A stretch of DNA of 64,000 bases from Leptodontidium sp. MPI-SDFR-AT-0119 (Eukaryota > Ascomycota > Leotiomycetes > Helotiales > Leptodontidiaceae). Position numbers and translations under genes: made by a program. Location: contig JAHLEZ010000003.1 in the NCBI GenBank assembly GCA_020726505.1, positions 1,426,001 to 1,490,000 of the forward strand, read 5' to 3'. Under the pieces are notes generated by a model. It worked only from the letters and a program-made list of their open reading frames with translations. It had not been told where the DNA came from and did not search any database. Positions 1 to 11,495 of the stretch are shown one piece after another (positions within the stretch are counted from its first letter, which is position 1; each line of letters begins with the position of its first letter).

Positions 1-299
1 ATTGACGACACAGAACTGCGGTGGTCATGGTGGATTGAGGTCGTCGAGTGCCTATGGCCCGAGGCGGAGCCAGAGAGGGCATACGGGTCAGATGTGCTAT
101 CTAATGTTAGATCCACTGGCAGCGCTTCCTCTGAAGCACCGTGGTAGGCAAACGAGAAGTCCGCAAATTGAGGATTCCCGCCTACATCAACATGCGGCGG
201 GGTAGCTAGCGAGCCATTCTGGGCCTGGTGACTGTTCTCCATCATGAACTGCTCCAGGTCCAGAGAATCCGAGACCTGAAAAGGCTGTGTCGACGACAT
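1..299 (-). CDS. Partial hypothetical protein (N-terminal 99 residues)
   Basis: The reading frame opens at an ATG (complement of 297-299) and stays open to the window edge, so the 3' part is missing. The product starts MSSTQPFQVSDSLDLEQFMM and is rich in Ser, Asp, Gln and His with short acidic stretches and no hydrophobic segment. That composition resembles the disordered N-terminus of a fungal transcription factor or other nuclear protein, but no domain is visible and the family cannot be named. The upstream leader (about 300-1060) is full of purine-rich simple repeats, which is common in long leaders of fungal regulatory genes. The neighbouring sequence is needed to identify it. Confidence 0.6.
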   Translation of the reverse strand, partial: MSSTQPFQVSDSLDLEQFMMENSHQAQNGSLATPPHVDVGGNPQFADFSFAYHGASEEALPVDLTLDSTSDPYALSGSASGHRHSTTSIHHDHRSSVSS

Positions 300-619
300 C
301 GTCGGCGGGGAGGGGAGGGGGGCCTCTAGTTGTGTTCTTACTGCCCCGCCATGCGACCTGGTCGACTCGAAATCTTCATGTAGAGCGAGCGCAGTCAACA
401 ACAGCCGCAGTACCGTCGCGCATATGTAGTGTGAGCTGGAGGATCGAATGGAGGGTTATTCTGAGCAAGTTCGTGGCAATGGTGCTGCGAGTTGTAGAGT
501 CGAGAGTCGAGAGTCGAGGGGAGAATATCGATGGCTCGGCTGGATAGACCGAGGGTGATGAGCGAGGAGCTGCTGAGCGCAAGCAAGTGCCTCAGTAGGT
601 AGTTGGGTGAGGTAGTTGG

Positions 620-924
620 GTGAGGGTGAGGGCGAGGGCGAGGGCGAGTGCTCGGAGGTGTCGGCGATGGCGAGAAAGGGTGATTGATGGCAGCAGAGCA
701 GCGGAGGGTAGGCACACAAGGCGAGGGAGGGGAGGACTTGGGACTAGAACTCTGCGGGTCGAGTTGAGTTGAGTTTGAGTTGAGTTGAGTTGAGCCCAAA
801 CAGAAAGCAGAAAGCTGAAAGGAGAAGAGAAGTTAGGAACGGTGCAGCTAATTGCAGCTCAGGACAGGGCAGGGCAGGGCAGGACAGGATAGAATAGGAT
901 AGGACAGGACAGGACAGCACAGGC
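620..924. repeat. Cluster of simple repeats in the leader of the first gene
   Basis: Three runs of short tandem repeats follow one another: GAGGGC-type units at about 620-648, GAGTT units at about 761-794, and CAGGG/CAGGA units at about 860-924. They lie 320-620 bp upstream of the minus-strand ATG at 299 and are probably leader or promoter sequence. The open frames listed across them are low-complexity artefacts. Confidence 0.75.
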
Positions 925-3015
925 AGTCTTGAATGGACCATGTAATAATGTAGTGGCATCGGTACCCAGGTAGGTTGGTAAGGTAGCCCCGGAAAGCTGG
1001 GGAGAGGAGAGGAGAGGGTGAGAGGCACAGGCAGAGAGAGGGGCGGCTGCAGCACGGCAGTGGGCCGCCTCCTCCGACCCAGCTACCTATCTGAGAGTCG
1101 AGAGACAGATCCAGTGCTACTGTGCCTTTCGTACCAGGTTGTGATAGACGAAAGTCTATTCTTCTTTATAATGCTCCCATAAGCCTTTAGCTCGCTGGGG
1201 TGAGACATTCATTCCCAGCCGGGATGCCTCCTGTCCTCCTTACTGTACCTCCTTTTGTTTACAGTGTCAATCCAACCCCCTAGATATATGTGGAAGCTGC
1301 TTGAATTAGGTACGGGCCGAGTCCAGCCTGGATGCAGGCAAATATTGTAGTTTATATGTGTATATACATATATAGGTAGGTAGGTTATGCATGTCCGTCC
1401 CCCTTCAACCGTTCAACGGGCCTCGGTACGACGCCCCGCCACTCACTCACTACTCACTCACTCACTCACCACTTGTGGCGCATGAGAATTAATATGAACA
1501 ACATAGCTCACTCGGATCCAATCACAGGCGATGATTACTAGTGCCAGGGGAAAGGAAACACAACCAGGGCAATAAAGTAACCTTTTTATCCAAAGTACCA
1601 AAGTGCTCGAAATGATAAATGACACACAATCCGAGCGAAGCAGGCAGGCAGGCATCATCTTCTCCAATGCATTATCTGACTCTCGTAAGAGACAACACAC
1701 CACCGTACCTATGTACCATGATGATGCAGATCCACGCACGCACGCACGCACGCCCTGAGAAGAGAAGGTTGCAATGGTTCGCAATTCTCAATGAAGCGGA
1801 TCCATTTCCCGATCAATCGCGGGGGGTGGGGAGTGGAGCGGAGCGAATCGACACGAGTCGTCGCGGATGTTTAGTTTTAGTTTTAATCTATCTCGGAGGA
1901 TTATTCTGCGATCAAGATCTACCTTTTCCAGCCTAGCATGCCTTCCATTCCATAGCATAGCCAGATGATTCGACAGGCTTTGCTCGTTGGCGTCGAGATA
2001 ATCTACTGAAGAATAGTCTAAATAGCCAGGAGGCTATCACCGAGGCAGAGGCAGTGGCAGAAATGGCCGTAGGAGATATCGCTGCTTCGAAGAAGCAGCT
2101 GATGGGAAGCAGATCCCGGTCTCCATCCAGCTCGCCTCGCTGGTTAAATATCATATGCTCAGTTCCTCATCCCATGCATGGTCTTTGCGCTTGAAAATGA
2201 GGGCCAGTATATTAGATGGCCTTCCACCTGGCATGCAAGCGGCAAGCTCATAACCTGGAAAGCTAGAGCATGATGTGGTCCTGAACACTGAGTCCACTCG
2301 AGTACTTGAGCGAGCGCAACCTCTGAAATAGGAAGGCCAAAGATATGATAGACAACTCCCTTAGCAGATATACATACGCACAGCATCTCAACGCGTGAAG
2401 GTGGGTACTCCCATGGATGTTTGCATGGTTTCGGGTCAAGTGCTACAGCTAAGACGCCTAATATGGCTGAGCATTTCGGAGGTTTTCCTCCCAGCCTTTC
2501 TCCATGTTTCCGTTCTGGGCAGCTCTGGTCTGCTGGCCTACAAGAGTCCAGATCAACAAAGCCCTTACGGTGTTGGTTAGACTTGTTGTGAATGAGTATT
2601 GGTGGTTAGACGGGTGGAAAGTCCTCGTAGCAGGGGATCCTGCGTCAGGATTACTCTCGTTGCTGATGGAAGATAGTAAGTAGTCGCTCATTCTCTTCAC
2701 GTTCCATTTGTTGACTCGCGTGGGTCTTAATCTTGAACGTCGGTTTGGGAGATACCAGGCATGCAAGAGATCTGGAAGGGACGTGCCGCCAATGACTAGA
2801 CTCGGCAGTCGTCGGTACTTGGAATGGTGGCAAAAGCCTTGGAGGACATAGCGCATTCTCGGAAGAGTCGAATTGTCTAATCTCATTGGAGTATGGAACG
2901 AGGTATTTACTGTCCAAGGCCGCATTGAGACCCCTTCCTTTCCTGTGAGTACTAGTGTACACCGACCAAGGCCATACAACAGAATGCGAAGTTGTCTATT
3001 ATGTATCTGTTTGAC
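925..3015. other. Intergenic region without a supported gene
   Basis: This stretch separates the 5' end of the first gene from the 3' end of the sterol-transfer gene; both are read leftwards. It contains short repeats (AGGT at about 1374-1387, ACTC at about 1441-1468, GCAC at about 1735-1752). One plus-strand stretch at about 1961-2152 has a coding-like composition but no start or convincing splice sites (see findings). The 173-residue minus-strand frame at 2458-2979 shows no family resemblance and probably lies in 3' flanking DNA. Confidence 0.5.
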
Positions 3016-6000
3016 CTAAAGGTCGTATGTTCTTGCTCCCGAAGTAGCCAGCCTATCCTGTTCAAGCCTGCAGCTGCCGCAGTAGTCCTCCTGCCATCCC
3101 CGAAGCTCGTCCAGGCGGCCGCTTCTCTCGCGTTCTTTGATTTCCAGGACCTGTTGAGAGCCTGCTCCTTTCGCTCGTTTCCTCACCCGATCCTCCTGAA
3201 GCATCATCTGGGCTTGTCGGCAACGTTGATTCTCGTCAAGAAGCCAATTCTCCCATTCCGCCCTGATCATTTCTCGCTCCACATTGTTCACTACCCGAAT
3301 AGCAATCATAAGATCGTGCCGATACGAGCCCAGGTGCTGCCGAGTCCGGCGAAGACGTCTGGCAGTAGATTGACTTGCACGTTCCGAAAACAGTGCTCCG
3401 GCCATTTGGTAAGGGGAATCCAGGTCAGTAACATTAACAATGTCTCTAAATTGGTCGTAACTTTGGACTCGTTAGTATGCACCAGTAAAGGGCCTCTTGT
3501 GTCACGTACCACTTGCCTCCTAGCTGTCCCGAGAGCCCGGGTGCTACTGCCGCCAGAGCATCGTCAAGGTCCTTCAGATAGATCGATTTCCCCATGACTG
3601 GATTTGGCCCAACTCCAATTCTCGTCATAAAATTTGCTGCGCTTCGCTCTGACCACCACTCCGATGTGTCCCTTGATGTGAAGAATGTATTTGTCAATAC
3701 ACTAAGCACCAGAAGTGTCAAGATAATGCTATGAGCACTAGAGATTTTCCACAGCGTCCGGACTGCTGCAAATGACCACATCATAACTGACGAGATTGCA
3801 CTTTCGCCAAAGGAGCCAATGGTCTCAAATAGCATATTGGTCAGAGTCCGTTGTTTGATCTGCGGCCTTTTGGAATGGCCGGATTCTGTTGCTGAAAATA
3901 GAGAGACAGATGTCAGTTGGCCAACGTGACCAAAAATGTTGATCGCCTTCTTAGTCCTGCTGTGCGGTCCTAGCTTTCGCACTTGGTCTGCAATGACATC
4001 CACCAGATCATCGGCATCCAATGCAGAATCGTCCAGTGCCTGCCTTTCCACGAGGCCTTTAGAGAACGTCGGGGCTTTCGACCAGTCCACCTTTGTATAG
4101 ATAGCCAATTTACACTTGGATTTTGCAACATGAGTGATAACAATCTTCGAGACAAGCATGAAATCTCTGTGGTGTGGAAGGTGCCAAGGCGTTTTGGAAT
4201 CTGTGATAACATAGCAGACATGGTCGTTCATTACTTCAATGACCTGGTAATCAACTACATTGGCCTGCCTTGCACGGCGGAAGATATCCACGTAGTCAAT
4301 CTGGAATTGAAAATCTCGCCGCAGGTGGCTACCCTCGACCGTAACCCAGGGGCCTTGTGCGATACGTTGTGCTCGGCGCTCATTATACAGAAGTTGGAAG
4401 ATGGAGCTTTTATCGCCGAACATGACATGAAAGAGTGCTTTAGGGCTGATGTCAAATTGCCTTTCAACTGCCTTCCGCTGCATGTCTCGAGGCTCGTATA
4501 CGACGGGCTGCGATGGTAGCTGAAATTTTGTGACGTCTTTATTCGTCCGCCTGAGGTGAAGACCCCGCTCAACAAGGATTGTTGCTCGAAGATCTCGGTC
4601 CTTGCGACTGCGGCCGGTCAGAGTACCATCGTCAATTGGTGTGTTGACAGACACATCTTCCCAGCTTTCCATGCTTGGGCTCCGAGTAGGATCGTCATTT
4701 TCCATCTTCGTTAACGCCGTAATAGTATTTTCAAGACCTAACACAGTTAGCCAGAGCGAAGCTTGGAATAAATCTACTCACTCAACGGCTCCTTGGACTG
4801 AGAGATGTCTATCAAGTAATTAAGCCTTGATTGAAGTAACCGGAGTGGCTCCAAGAAGGTCTTGATAGTTATTCTCGTAAAGCTTGCAGAAGAAGCATCC
4901 TCACGGAGATGTAGAAATATGAAATCACAGTCCTTTCCTGGCGCCGCAGTCACCTCTGTGATGCTATCCATCGATACGCCTGAGATTAGGACAAGTCCAA
5001 GATGATGACTGTAGAAATAAATATCGTGCTGTGTAACATAGACCCTGCCTGGGAATTCTTGTTGCTCGTTTGGATTCCAGGCAGCTCGAAAGACGAGTAA
5101 CACCTTGTCATCCCTTGACACGTTGGGGAAAAGCATGCGAAACTGGGCTTCCTGAGTCCTCAATTCAACGGGATAGTTGCTGGGGAAAACTTCTGGCTTT
5201 GGCGTGAAATGGCTTTGCAGGCGCGCAGAATCAACGTCGACACTAATTACTTTTCTGTGCGAAGCGGGAAGCGGGGCTGTCATTGTGGCCGCATCAGTCG
5301 GTGAACTGACTGACGTCGAGATATCGGATAGTCCTGTGTCAGGCTTACGATTTTCATCACCTATAGAGGAAGTTAGCGAGAGGCACAATCGAAAATTCGA
5401 TACCGAAGAAATGGGTTTGGCTACCAAGCCGAGGCGCAGGCTCCAGGGGCTTCATGCTAGGGCTGTGAGGAACAGAGGGGTTCGCTCCCTGCGACTTGAT
5501 CTCCCCCTCTGAAGCCCAATTCTTAGAACCCCAAAAGTTAGCATTGAAGACATTGGTGGCATCGCTCCTCCCCACGCCGATGCCTCGTTCCCCACTAACA
5601 ATAACCGCTGATTTAGACAAATTGGTGGGCGCAGGTGGGTTTGCTAGAGTTGCTGGAGCCAAAGTACTTGCTTTTTGAGCCTCTGTATTCAGAGGAGGAA
5701 ATACTTGCGGCTTGGCAGGGGCATTGGGTCCCATTTGGCTAATAGCAGGAGCCGAGTAGACTGGTAATATGTTATGACTAGCAGAAATGAGACTGGCAAT
5801 ACCACCAGAAGCCACAGGGGAAGGCGCAGGAGGTGGGTCGGCCTGTGCAATCGTAGTTTTGCGATGGAGATCAAGTTTCTGCATGATTCTTGTTGCATGA
5901 TCTCTGCTGCTCTCACCCTCCTCTCTAGTAGTAACAGACCGACGAGGAGCGCTGACATCGAAGCTGCTCCTTGAAGCCAGACCTCCCATTTCTGGTCCGG

Positions 6001-7589
6001 GAATAGGCAGGGTTCCAACTCTCTCAAAGCCGCCTCCAGCAAGATCATCGCTTCCGTGTGCCACATGGCCGTCTATGGTTTTGGCCGCAAATTCAGGGAT
6101 GGAAGGCGGGGTTATTGCAAATGCAGGGTCTAATCCTCCCGGATGAGAGTAGTTGTCGTTTGCACTCGCTTCGAGGGCCTTGTTTTTCGCGACTTCGAAC
6201 GACTCCAGCCAGTCCATCAACTGTCCCTGAGTTTCCGCTTGGATGACGATTTTCTTGGACTTCGTCAAGACCTCAAAGCAAAACCTCCGATCTTCTTGTA
6301 CGGCAGGCTTGACGTTGCAGAGGAGAACACCGATCTTCTCCCCTTCCTCGACACCACCTGACTGTGTGCCTTGGACAAGCCATCCAAAGATACCATTCTT
6401 GACATAAAACCATCGCCGGACCCAGGTTGTTCTTGCAGGTTTCCCAGAAATTGTCCGGAGAAATAGCCATCCTTGCTTTTCCGATCGCTCTCCTTCCTTC
6501 CCCTGAGATATACTGACAGCTGTCGGGCCTTTTATTCCAAGATTGATCTTTCTGTTGGCTTAGCAAATTTGACTCATGCTTCAGAGATGCGCATTCTTAC
6601 CACAGTAGATAGGTTGTAATCGTCCAGTTCACGCGAGGGTTTCGAGGCTTGGGATGCAGCCTCCGCAATTTCTCGCCTGGCAATCTGCAGTTCTCTCCTG
6701 AATATACCTTCACCAGCTTCCATTTCTCTGCTCCACCCTCTCACCCGGTCCATTTCAGTGCCCCATTTGGCAAAGCTAGCTCCACTGTTTTCTCTCGAGC
6801 GCCTCATTTCTCTCCATTGGTCCGAGGATACTCTGATCAAGAGCTTATCGATAGTATAGCGAAGTTGAGGGGCTAGAAGACAGAAGTCAAGAGAGGCTTT
6901 GAGATAGGCCTTCCTAGTCTCGTGAACCTGAAAGGCATCTTCTCGGAGTGACGAAGGCTCCTTCGTCTTCGATTGGCCCACGTACCTGGCCAAAGTGTTG
7001 TCGAAAGTCTTTTGGGACTGTTCCAGATACCTCCTCGCGTCCTTGAAATTCCTCAGCCTTGGATACGTCAGTATCTGTCATAGAAACAAAACAAGGGGGA
7101 CATGCTCTCCAGCCATGAAGGACTTTATAGGCTCGACGATATTGGTGTCCATCTTCTTCATTCCATGAATAACTTGTGACCACCATTCTCTGGAGCCTTC
7201 CCCGAACCTCTTCATGGCCAGTAAAGTATAGTCGTGGTCCAGTACAGCCTCAGATACATTCGGTGGAGGGACCGATCGGAGGAGAAATGCGTTGAATGTC
7301 TCTTCCAGCGACGACACATCATGGACCAACTTCGAGATGGACTTGACATAGGCGTCGAGCCATTTCTCGATAATCTCGACCTGGTCGGAGAAGTGCACAG
7401 CCGTGGCGCGGTAACTGGGACTGTCTAATGAGGCCTCTGCAACAGCGGACGAGTTCATTAGCTTTGCAGGACGATGAACGGACTTGTGGGGGAGTACGGA
7501 CCTTTCAATCCGACCGGTATCAAGCTCAAGGGCCTGGCCACCTGCGGAATGGGTATGGGTACATCGGGTTGGGCAACTGATTCCGACAT
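3016..7589 (-). CDS. SIP3: BAR-PH-GRAM-VASt sterol-transfer protein (Sip3/Lam1-Lam3 type)
   Basis: Seven exons (7589-7502, 7436-7106, 7057-6601, 6547-5404, 5360-4782, 4737-3510, 3460-3016) total 4272 nt and encode about 1423 residues. In order I see a BAR-like helical region (about 30-285), a PH domain (about 315-420, with KQGWLFLR and WVRRWFYVKNG), a Ser/Pro/Ala-rich linker, a GRAM domain (about 735-860, with GRVYVTQHDIYFYSHHLGL), a VASt domain (about 945-1115), one membrane helix (about 1198-1218) and a charged C-terminal helical tail. This order is that of yeast Sip3/Ysp1 (Lam3/Lam1), which sit in the ER at plasma-membrane contacts and move sterol through the VASt domain. Known of the family: anchored, retrograde ergosterol transport. 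Introns are 43-65 bp. The fifth-last one, at 7058-7105, reads in frame only with a GC donor (see findings). The start is the first ATG, followed by a short leader peptide typical of the family (PLSLIPVGLK). Confidence 0.92.
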
Positions 7590-9076
7590 GATGACGCTTG
7601 AACTGGGTGATACCTAAGGAGCAGTTGAACAGCCCAAAACTAGCATCGCATTTTGTCCGTGGATAAGCTGCGTAGGTAGGTAGGGACGCTCGTGTTTACT
7701 TTGACCGGGTATTTCGAAGAATGCAAGCGGCAATACGGGGCGGAGCGTTGGAAACGACAAGGTGCGAATGGTAGAGGTGGAAGTAGAGGTAGAGCTGGAT
7801 GTTCTCTTCTTTCGTTCGCGAGTCTGGCTGGTCTGGCAAGTCGGAGTTGTAGCAGTCGCAGCCTCACGCCTCGCCTCACGCACGGCCACCTCGACCTGCA
7901 GGAAGCACTCTGTATGTCATCTCAGCCACAGCCACAGCCACACCCCACCTCGTCAAGCTCACTTCGACGTGCTTTTGAAAAGAGGCAGAAAGGAGCGACT
8001 CTTTGCCATGTTGAATCAAGCTTGCTTGATTACCTCTTTGTCTGTTTCGTAAATTGACACCTACCTACCTACCTACCTACCTACCTACCTACTTGCCTAC
8101 CTCGATATAACTGTGCCTGGTCATTGTCCATCAGGTAGAGGTGGACCTGGTAGGCTAAGCAGTCACGGCGATGCTGCTTGCAGCACAGGCATCCCAATTG
8201 CAAGGGGCACAACTAACCTTTAAGCAACTATACAAATCAGCCGGAGGTGTCGAACTCCCAAGATTTGCCGATTGTCTTAGCTGTCGAGTCTCTACTCAAG
8301 TACTCAAGTACACATTCTGGGTTTGTCGAAGTCATTGATAATGTCCTAACTCTTAGATGGACCTTCGCGGTTTAGCAGCCAATTGGAAGTGCTGTATATT
8401 TCTCGTTGCTTTGCCCAGAGCCCTTGTTCCAGTACACCCTTAAAGACAACAACACCTTTGTTGGAACAATGCGAGAGCGACAGAGTCCCTAGAATAGCCC
8501 AGTACAGAACAGCACAGTACTGTAATCAATCGCCGCGATATCCGTACCCCTCGTCTCGGTGCTCGGTGGCCCCACGTCATCCATCTCTTCTGGCAGCCAA
8601 CCTCAACCTCCACCTCCACCTCCACTTCCATTCCACCTCTTCCACCTCTCCACCACACCACACCACATACCGGTTTCCAGCAAAGATTCACGTCTCCTCC
8701 CGCAACTTGCCTCTGCTTCAATTGACTAGATCGTCCTTCACTTCACGCCATGATGTCGATGACCTCCGAAGCAAGGCCATAGCGAGACAAGCACCGTGGC
8801 CCAGCTGAGACGTCCAGGACTGCTCCACATTCTACTTCTGCTCTACTCTACTCAACTCTACTCCTCAGCATATCCAGGATTGTGATGCTTCCATTTGCTC
8901 ACTCTTTGCCTTTTTGTATTTCCATCCTTAGCATAGCCTCGATCCTCAGCTACTTCTCTGTGGCGATACCCGCCGGCTAGAGCTGTTGGCAATTCGCAGG
9001 ACAAGCAAACGCCTCTGCAAGATCCAATCACTCTCGTCACGCCAATCAATTGCCAAAAAGGAGCCCTCAAAGAGCC
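7590..9076. promoter_or_regulatory. Divergent intergenic region (promoters of the sterol-transfer and DUF3074 genes)
   Basis: The two flanking genes are transcribed away from each other, so these 1.49 kb must hold both promoters and leaders. Visible features are an (ACCT)n tract at about 8058-8100, CCACCT/CTCCAC pyrimidine repeats at about 8600-8660 that read as a CT-rich leader of the plus-strand gene, and CTACT repeats at about 8840-8865. No convincing ORF or TATA box stands out. Confidence 0.6.
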
Positions 9077-11495
9077 ATGGCTGCTCTTCACGATGCTCTC
9101 AAGTCCCTCGGACCTCTAGACTTCACCGATGCCCCTCTAGACGACCTCCAACCCTTCCTATCAGATGCTTTCAGCAAAGGACAGCTTCTTGTAGACTCTG
9201 TGCCTATATCCCTTGCACCTGAAGGAGCCGCCTCTCCGGACGGGCGCTCGCGCGCAAGCTCCACTGCATCATCTGCTTCCGAAATATCACTTTCACATGC
9301 CCGATCGGACCCTCCACCCTCCGATGTGGAAGCTCTGCAGAAGGAGTGGAAGCCAATCAAGTTAGGCATAAAGGAGAATCCACTTGGCATGAGTGTTTAC
9401 AAATTGGGAGGAAAGGATGGGAAAGGATCATGGTTTGCGCGGCGGAGTGTGCATGAAGGACTGGGCTTTACAAAGTGGAAGAAGGGCTTGGAGAGAGAAT
9501 TTCCGGAGACAATGAAGGTGGCTGGCGGGCCTGGAGAAGGAAATATCAGAGGCATTGGTGGGGAAAGGCGAGTGGAGTATAAAAATGTCGCCGGTGTGGG
9601 GAAGATGGAAGGTGAGAAGGATTCGAAACGTCGTGGCTTCCAATATTAACCCCTTACAGTATATCTTCTTTCTGCCCAGTTTCCAGGACCAACAACCCCT
9701 CGTGATTTTGTGACGATGTTCATAACTTCGGATCAAGCTCTTTCAGATCAATCGGGAGAAGGCAAGGACGTCCCCCGTCATTTCATGGTCATTTCCAGGC
9801 CCTGCAGTCATCCAGATACCCCTCCTCGTGAAGGGTACATCAGAGGGCAGTACGAATCGGTCGAGTTCATAAGAGAAATACCCATTTACAAAGCGCCTAA
9901 GAAGTCTGCCTCCACTACTAATCTTCCTGCCACTCGACATAGGGCAGCTTCGACACTCAGTAGGGATGCAATTCTGCGAAATGCTAAGAAAAGTTACTCG
10001 CCTCCAAATGGTCAATATGAAATTGTGGCTACGGATGGTGTGGGGGCTTCTAGCCACGAGCAGCCCCAGAGTGAGACGAGAGCCAGAGGCAAAACAATAT
10101 CTTTTGACATGTCAAGAGGCTCTGATGCAAAGGGTGAGAATATGGATATTCCGCGCGAAGATGATGAAAGCGAATGCAACCCCATAGAATGGATCATGAT
10201 CACTAGAAGTGATCCTGGCGGCAGTGTCCCCAGATTTATGATAGAGAGAGGTACCCCTGGGGGTATTGTGTCAGATGCAAGCAAATTCCTTGATGTAGGT
10301 GGTGATGGCCATTTCCCCTCTCAATGTCTCGATATCTCGTGGATACATGTCTTATCATTTTGGAATGTCCTCAATATGGCCGTTGCTGACGTGGCCCGTT
10401 ACCCAGTGGGCCTGTGGAAAAGATATAAGCGAACTTGAAAGCGACGATGAGTCTGAAGCGGGTGAGGGCGAAGAAACGGACGAAAGCGAGCAGAGCCATC
10501 CCAGGAAAAGCCACGATCACAACCGGGACTTGCATAACTATCAAACAAATGGTCACCTAGCCGGGATAGAAGAAGCCACGACGCCAACCGCTGAGGTTGC
10601 AGAGCAGCATGTCACACCGGGAGAGTTTCAACTTCTCCCGGCTCATGTGAACGGAGGTTTATACGGCGTTGTAGCTGGAGTTGCGGAAGCAGCCGGGGGC
10701 TTTATAGCGGCGCATTCTCCTTCCATCATTTTAAACAACGTCCCTCAGCCCACTGAGGACACTAGGGCAAACAGTCCGCGTCGTGAATCCATTTCTTCCA
10801 CAAGCAGTGCGTCTTCTATTGGGAGTTTTGCTTCTGCCCTGGAGAACTATGACGAAAGTGGTAACGATGCATCGTCAACTAAGACTACAGACTCGAGTGC
10901 CCAGAGGAAGGCGACAGCTTTGCAGGACCGGGAACTTCAAAAGTTGGAGGAGAAGAAGCGGAAACTCGATGAGAAATTGAGCAAAACTCGGGAGAGGGAA
11001 CTGAGCAAGAAAAGCGAAGATAGTGCGAAGGAAGAAGAGGCCATTCGAAAGGCCGAGGAACGGCATGAGAGAGAAAAGAAGAAGCAGGAGGAGAAATACA
11101 AGCGCGAAGTAGAAAAATTAGAGAGGAGAAAGGAGAAAGAGGAGAAGAAAGCAGAGGAGAGGCGAAAGAAAGCTCTCGAAAAGGATGAGAGAAGCAAGCT
11201 GCTGCGGGAGTTGGAGGAGGTGAGGGCCGAAGTTAGTATTCTGAGGAAGGAAAAGGAGATCCTGAGGGGACAAGTAGGTGATTTGCAAGCCGAAAATACC
11301 TCTTTAGCTGCAAAGGTGGGAAGGCTGGGACCCCAGGGAGAGGAAGTTTTGCGAGATGTGAGGGCAGAAGTGGGACGCACGGGCAGATTGAGAGCTAGCA
11401 GCTTAAAGGGGATAACTCGGGCACCAAGTTATCGCAGCATATCAAGTGGGGAGAAGGCGGCTGAAAATCTTGTGCCCAGTGTTCCGGAAAGATAG
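9077..11495 (+). CDS. DUF3074 (START-like) protein with coiled-coil C-terminus
   Basis: Three exons (9077-9611, 9660-10294, 10407-11495; 2259 nt) encode 752 residues. The first in-frame ATG has a good fungal context (AGAGCCATGG). The N-terminal half matches what I remember of DUF3074, a START/Bet-v1-like fungal family: MAALHDALKSLGPLDF at the start, then SWFARRSVHEGLGFTKWK, VYLLSAQFPGPTTPRDFV, RHFMVISRPC and NPIEWIMITRSDPGGSVPR. Intron 1 (48 bp, GTGAGA..CAG) joins KME to VYLL and intron 2 (112 bp, GTAGGT..CAG) joins KFLD to WACGKD, restoring the family pattern at both sites. After an acidic/Ser-rich linker comes a long Lys/Glu/Arg-rich heptad region (about residues 540-690), almost certainly coiled coil. 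Ligand and role are unknown; lipid binding is inferred from the fold only. Confidence 0.85.

Noticed and set aside
2458..2979. 173-residue minus-strand frame downstream of the sterol-transfer gene
   Set aside because: No family resemblance and no conserved-looking pattern; it lies directly behind the stop of a real gene and overlaps other frames, so it is more likely 3' flanking DNA.
2992..3597. 201-residue plus-strand frame
   Set aside because: It is antisense to the last exons of the Sip3/Lam gene, which have clear family continuity across a strong intron (TACTAAC branch site).
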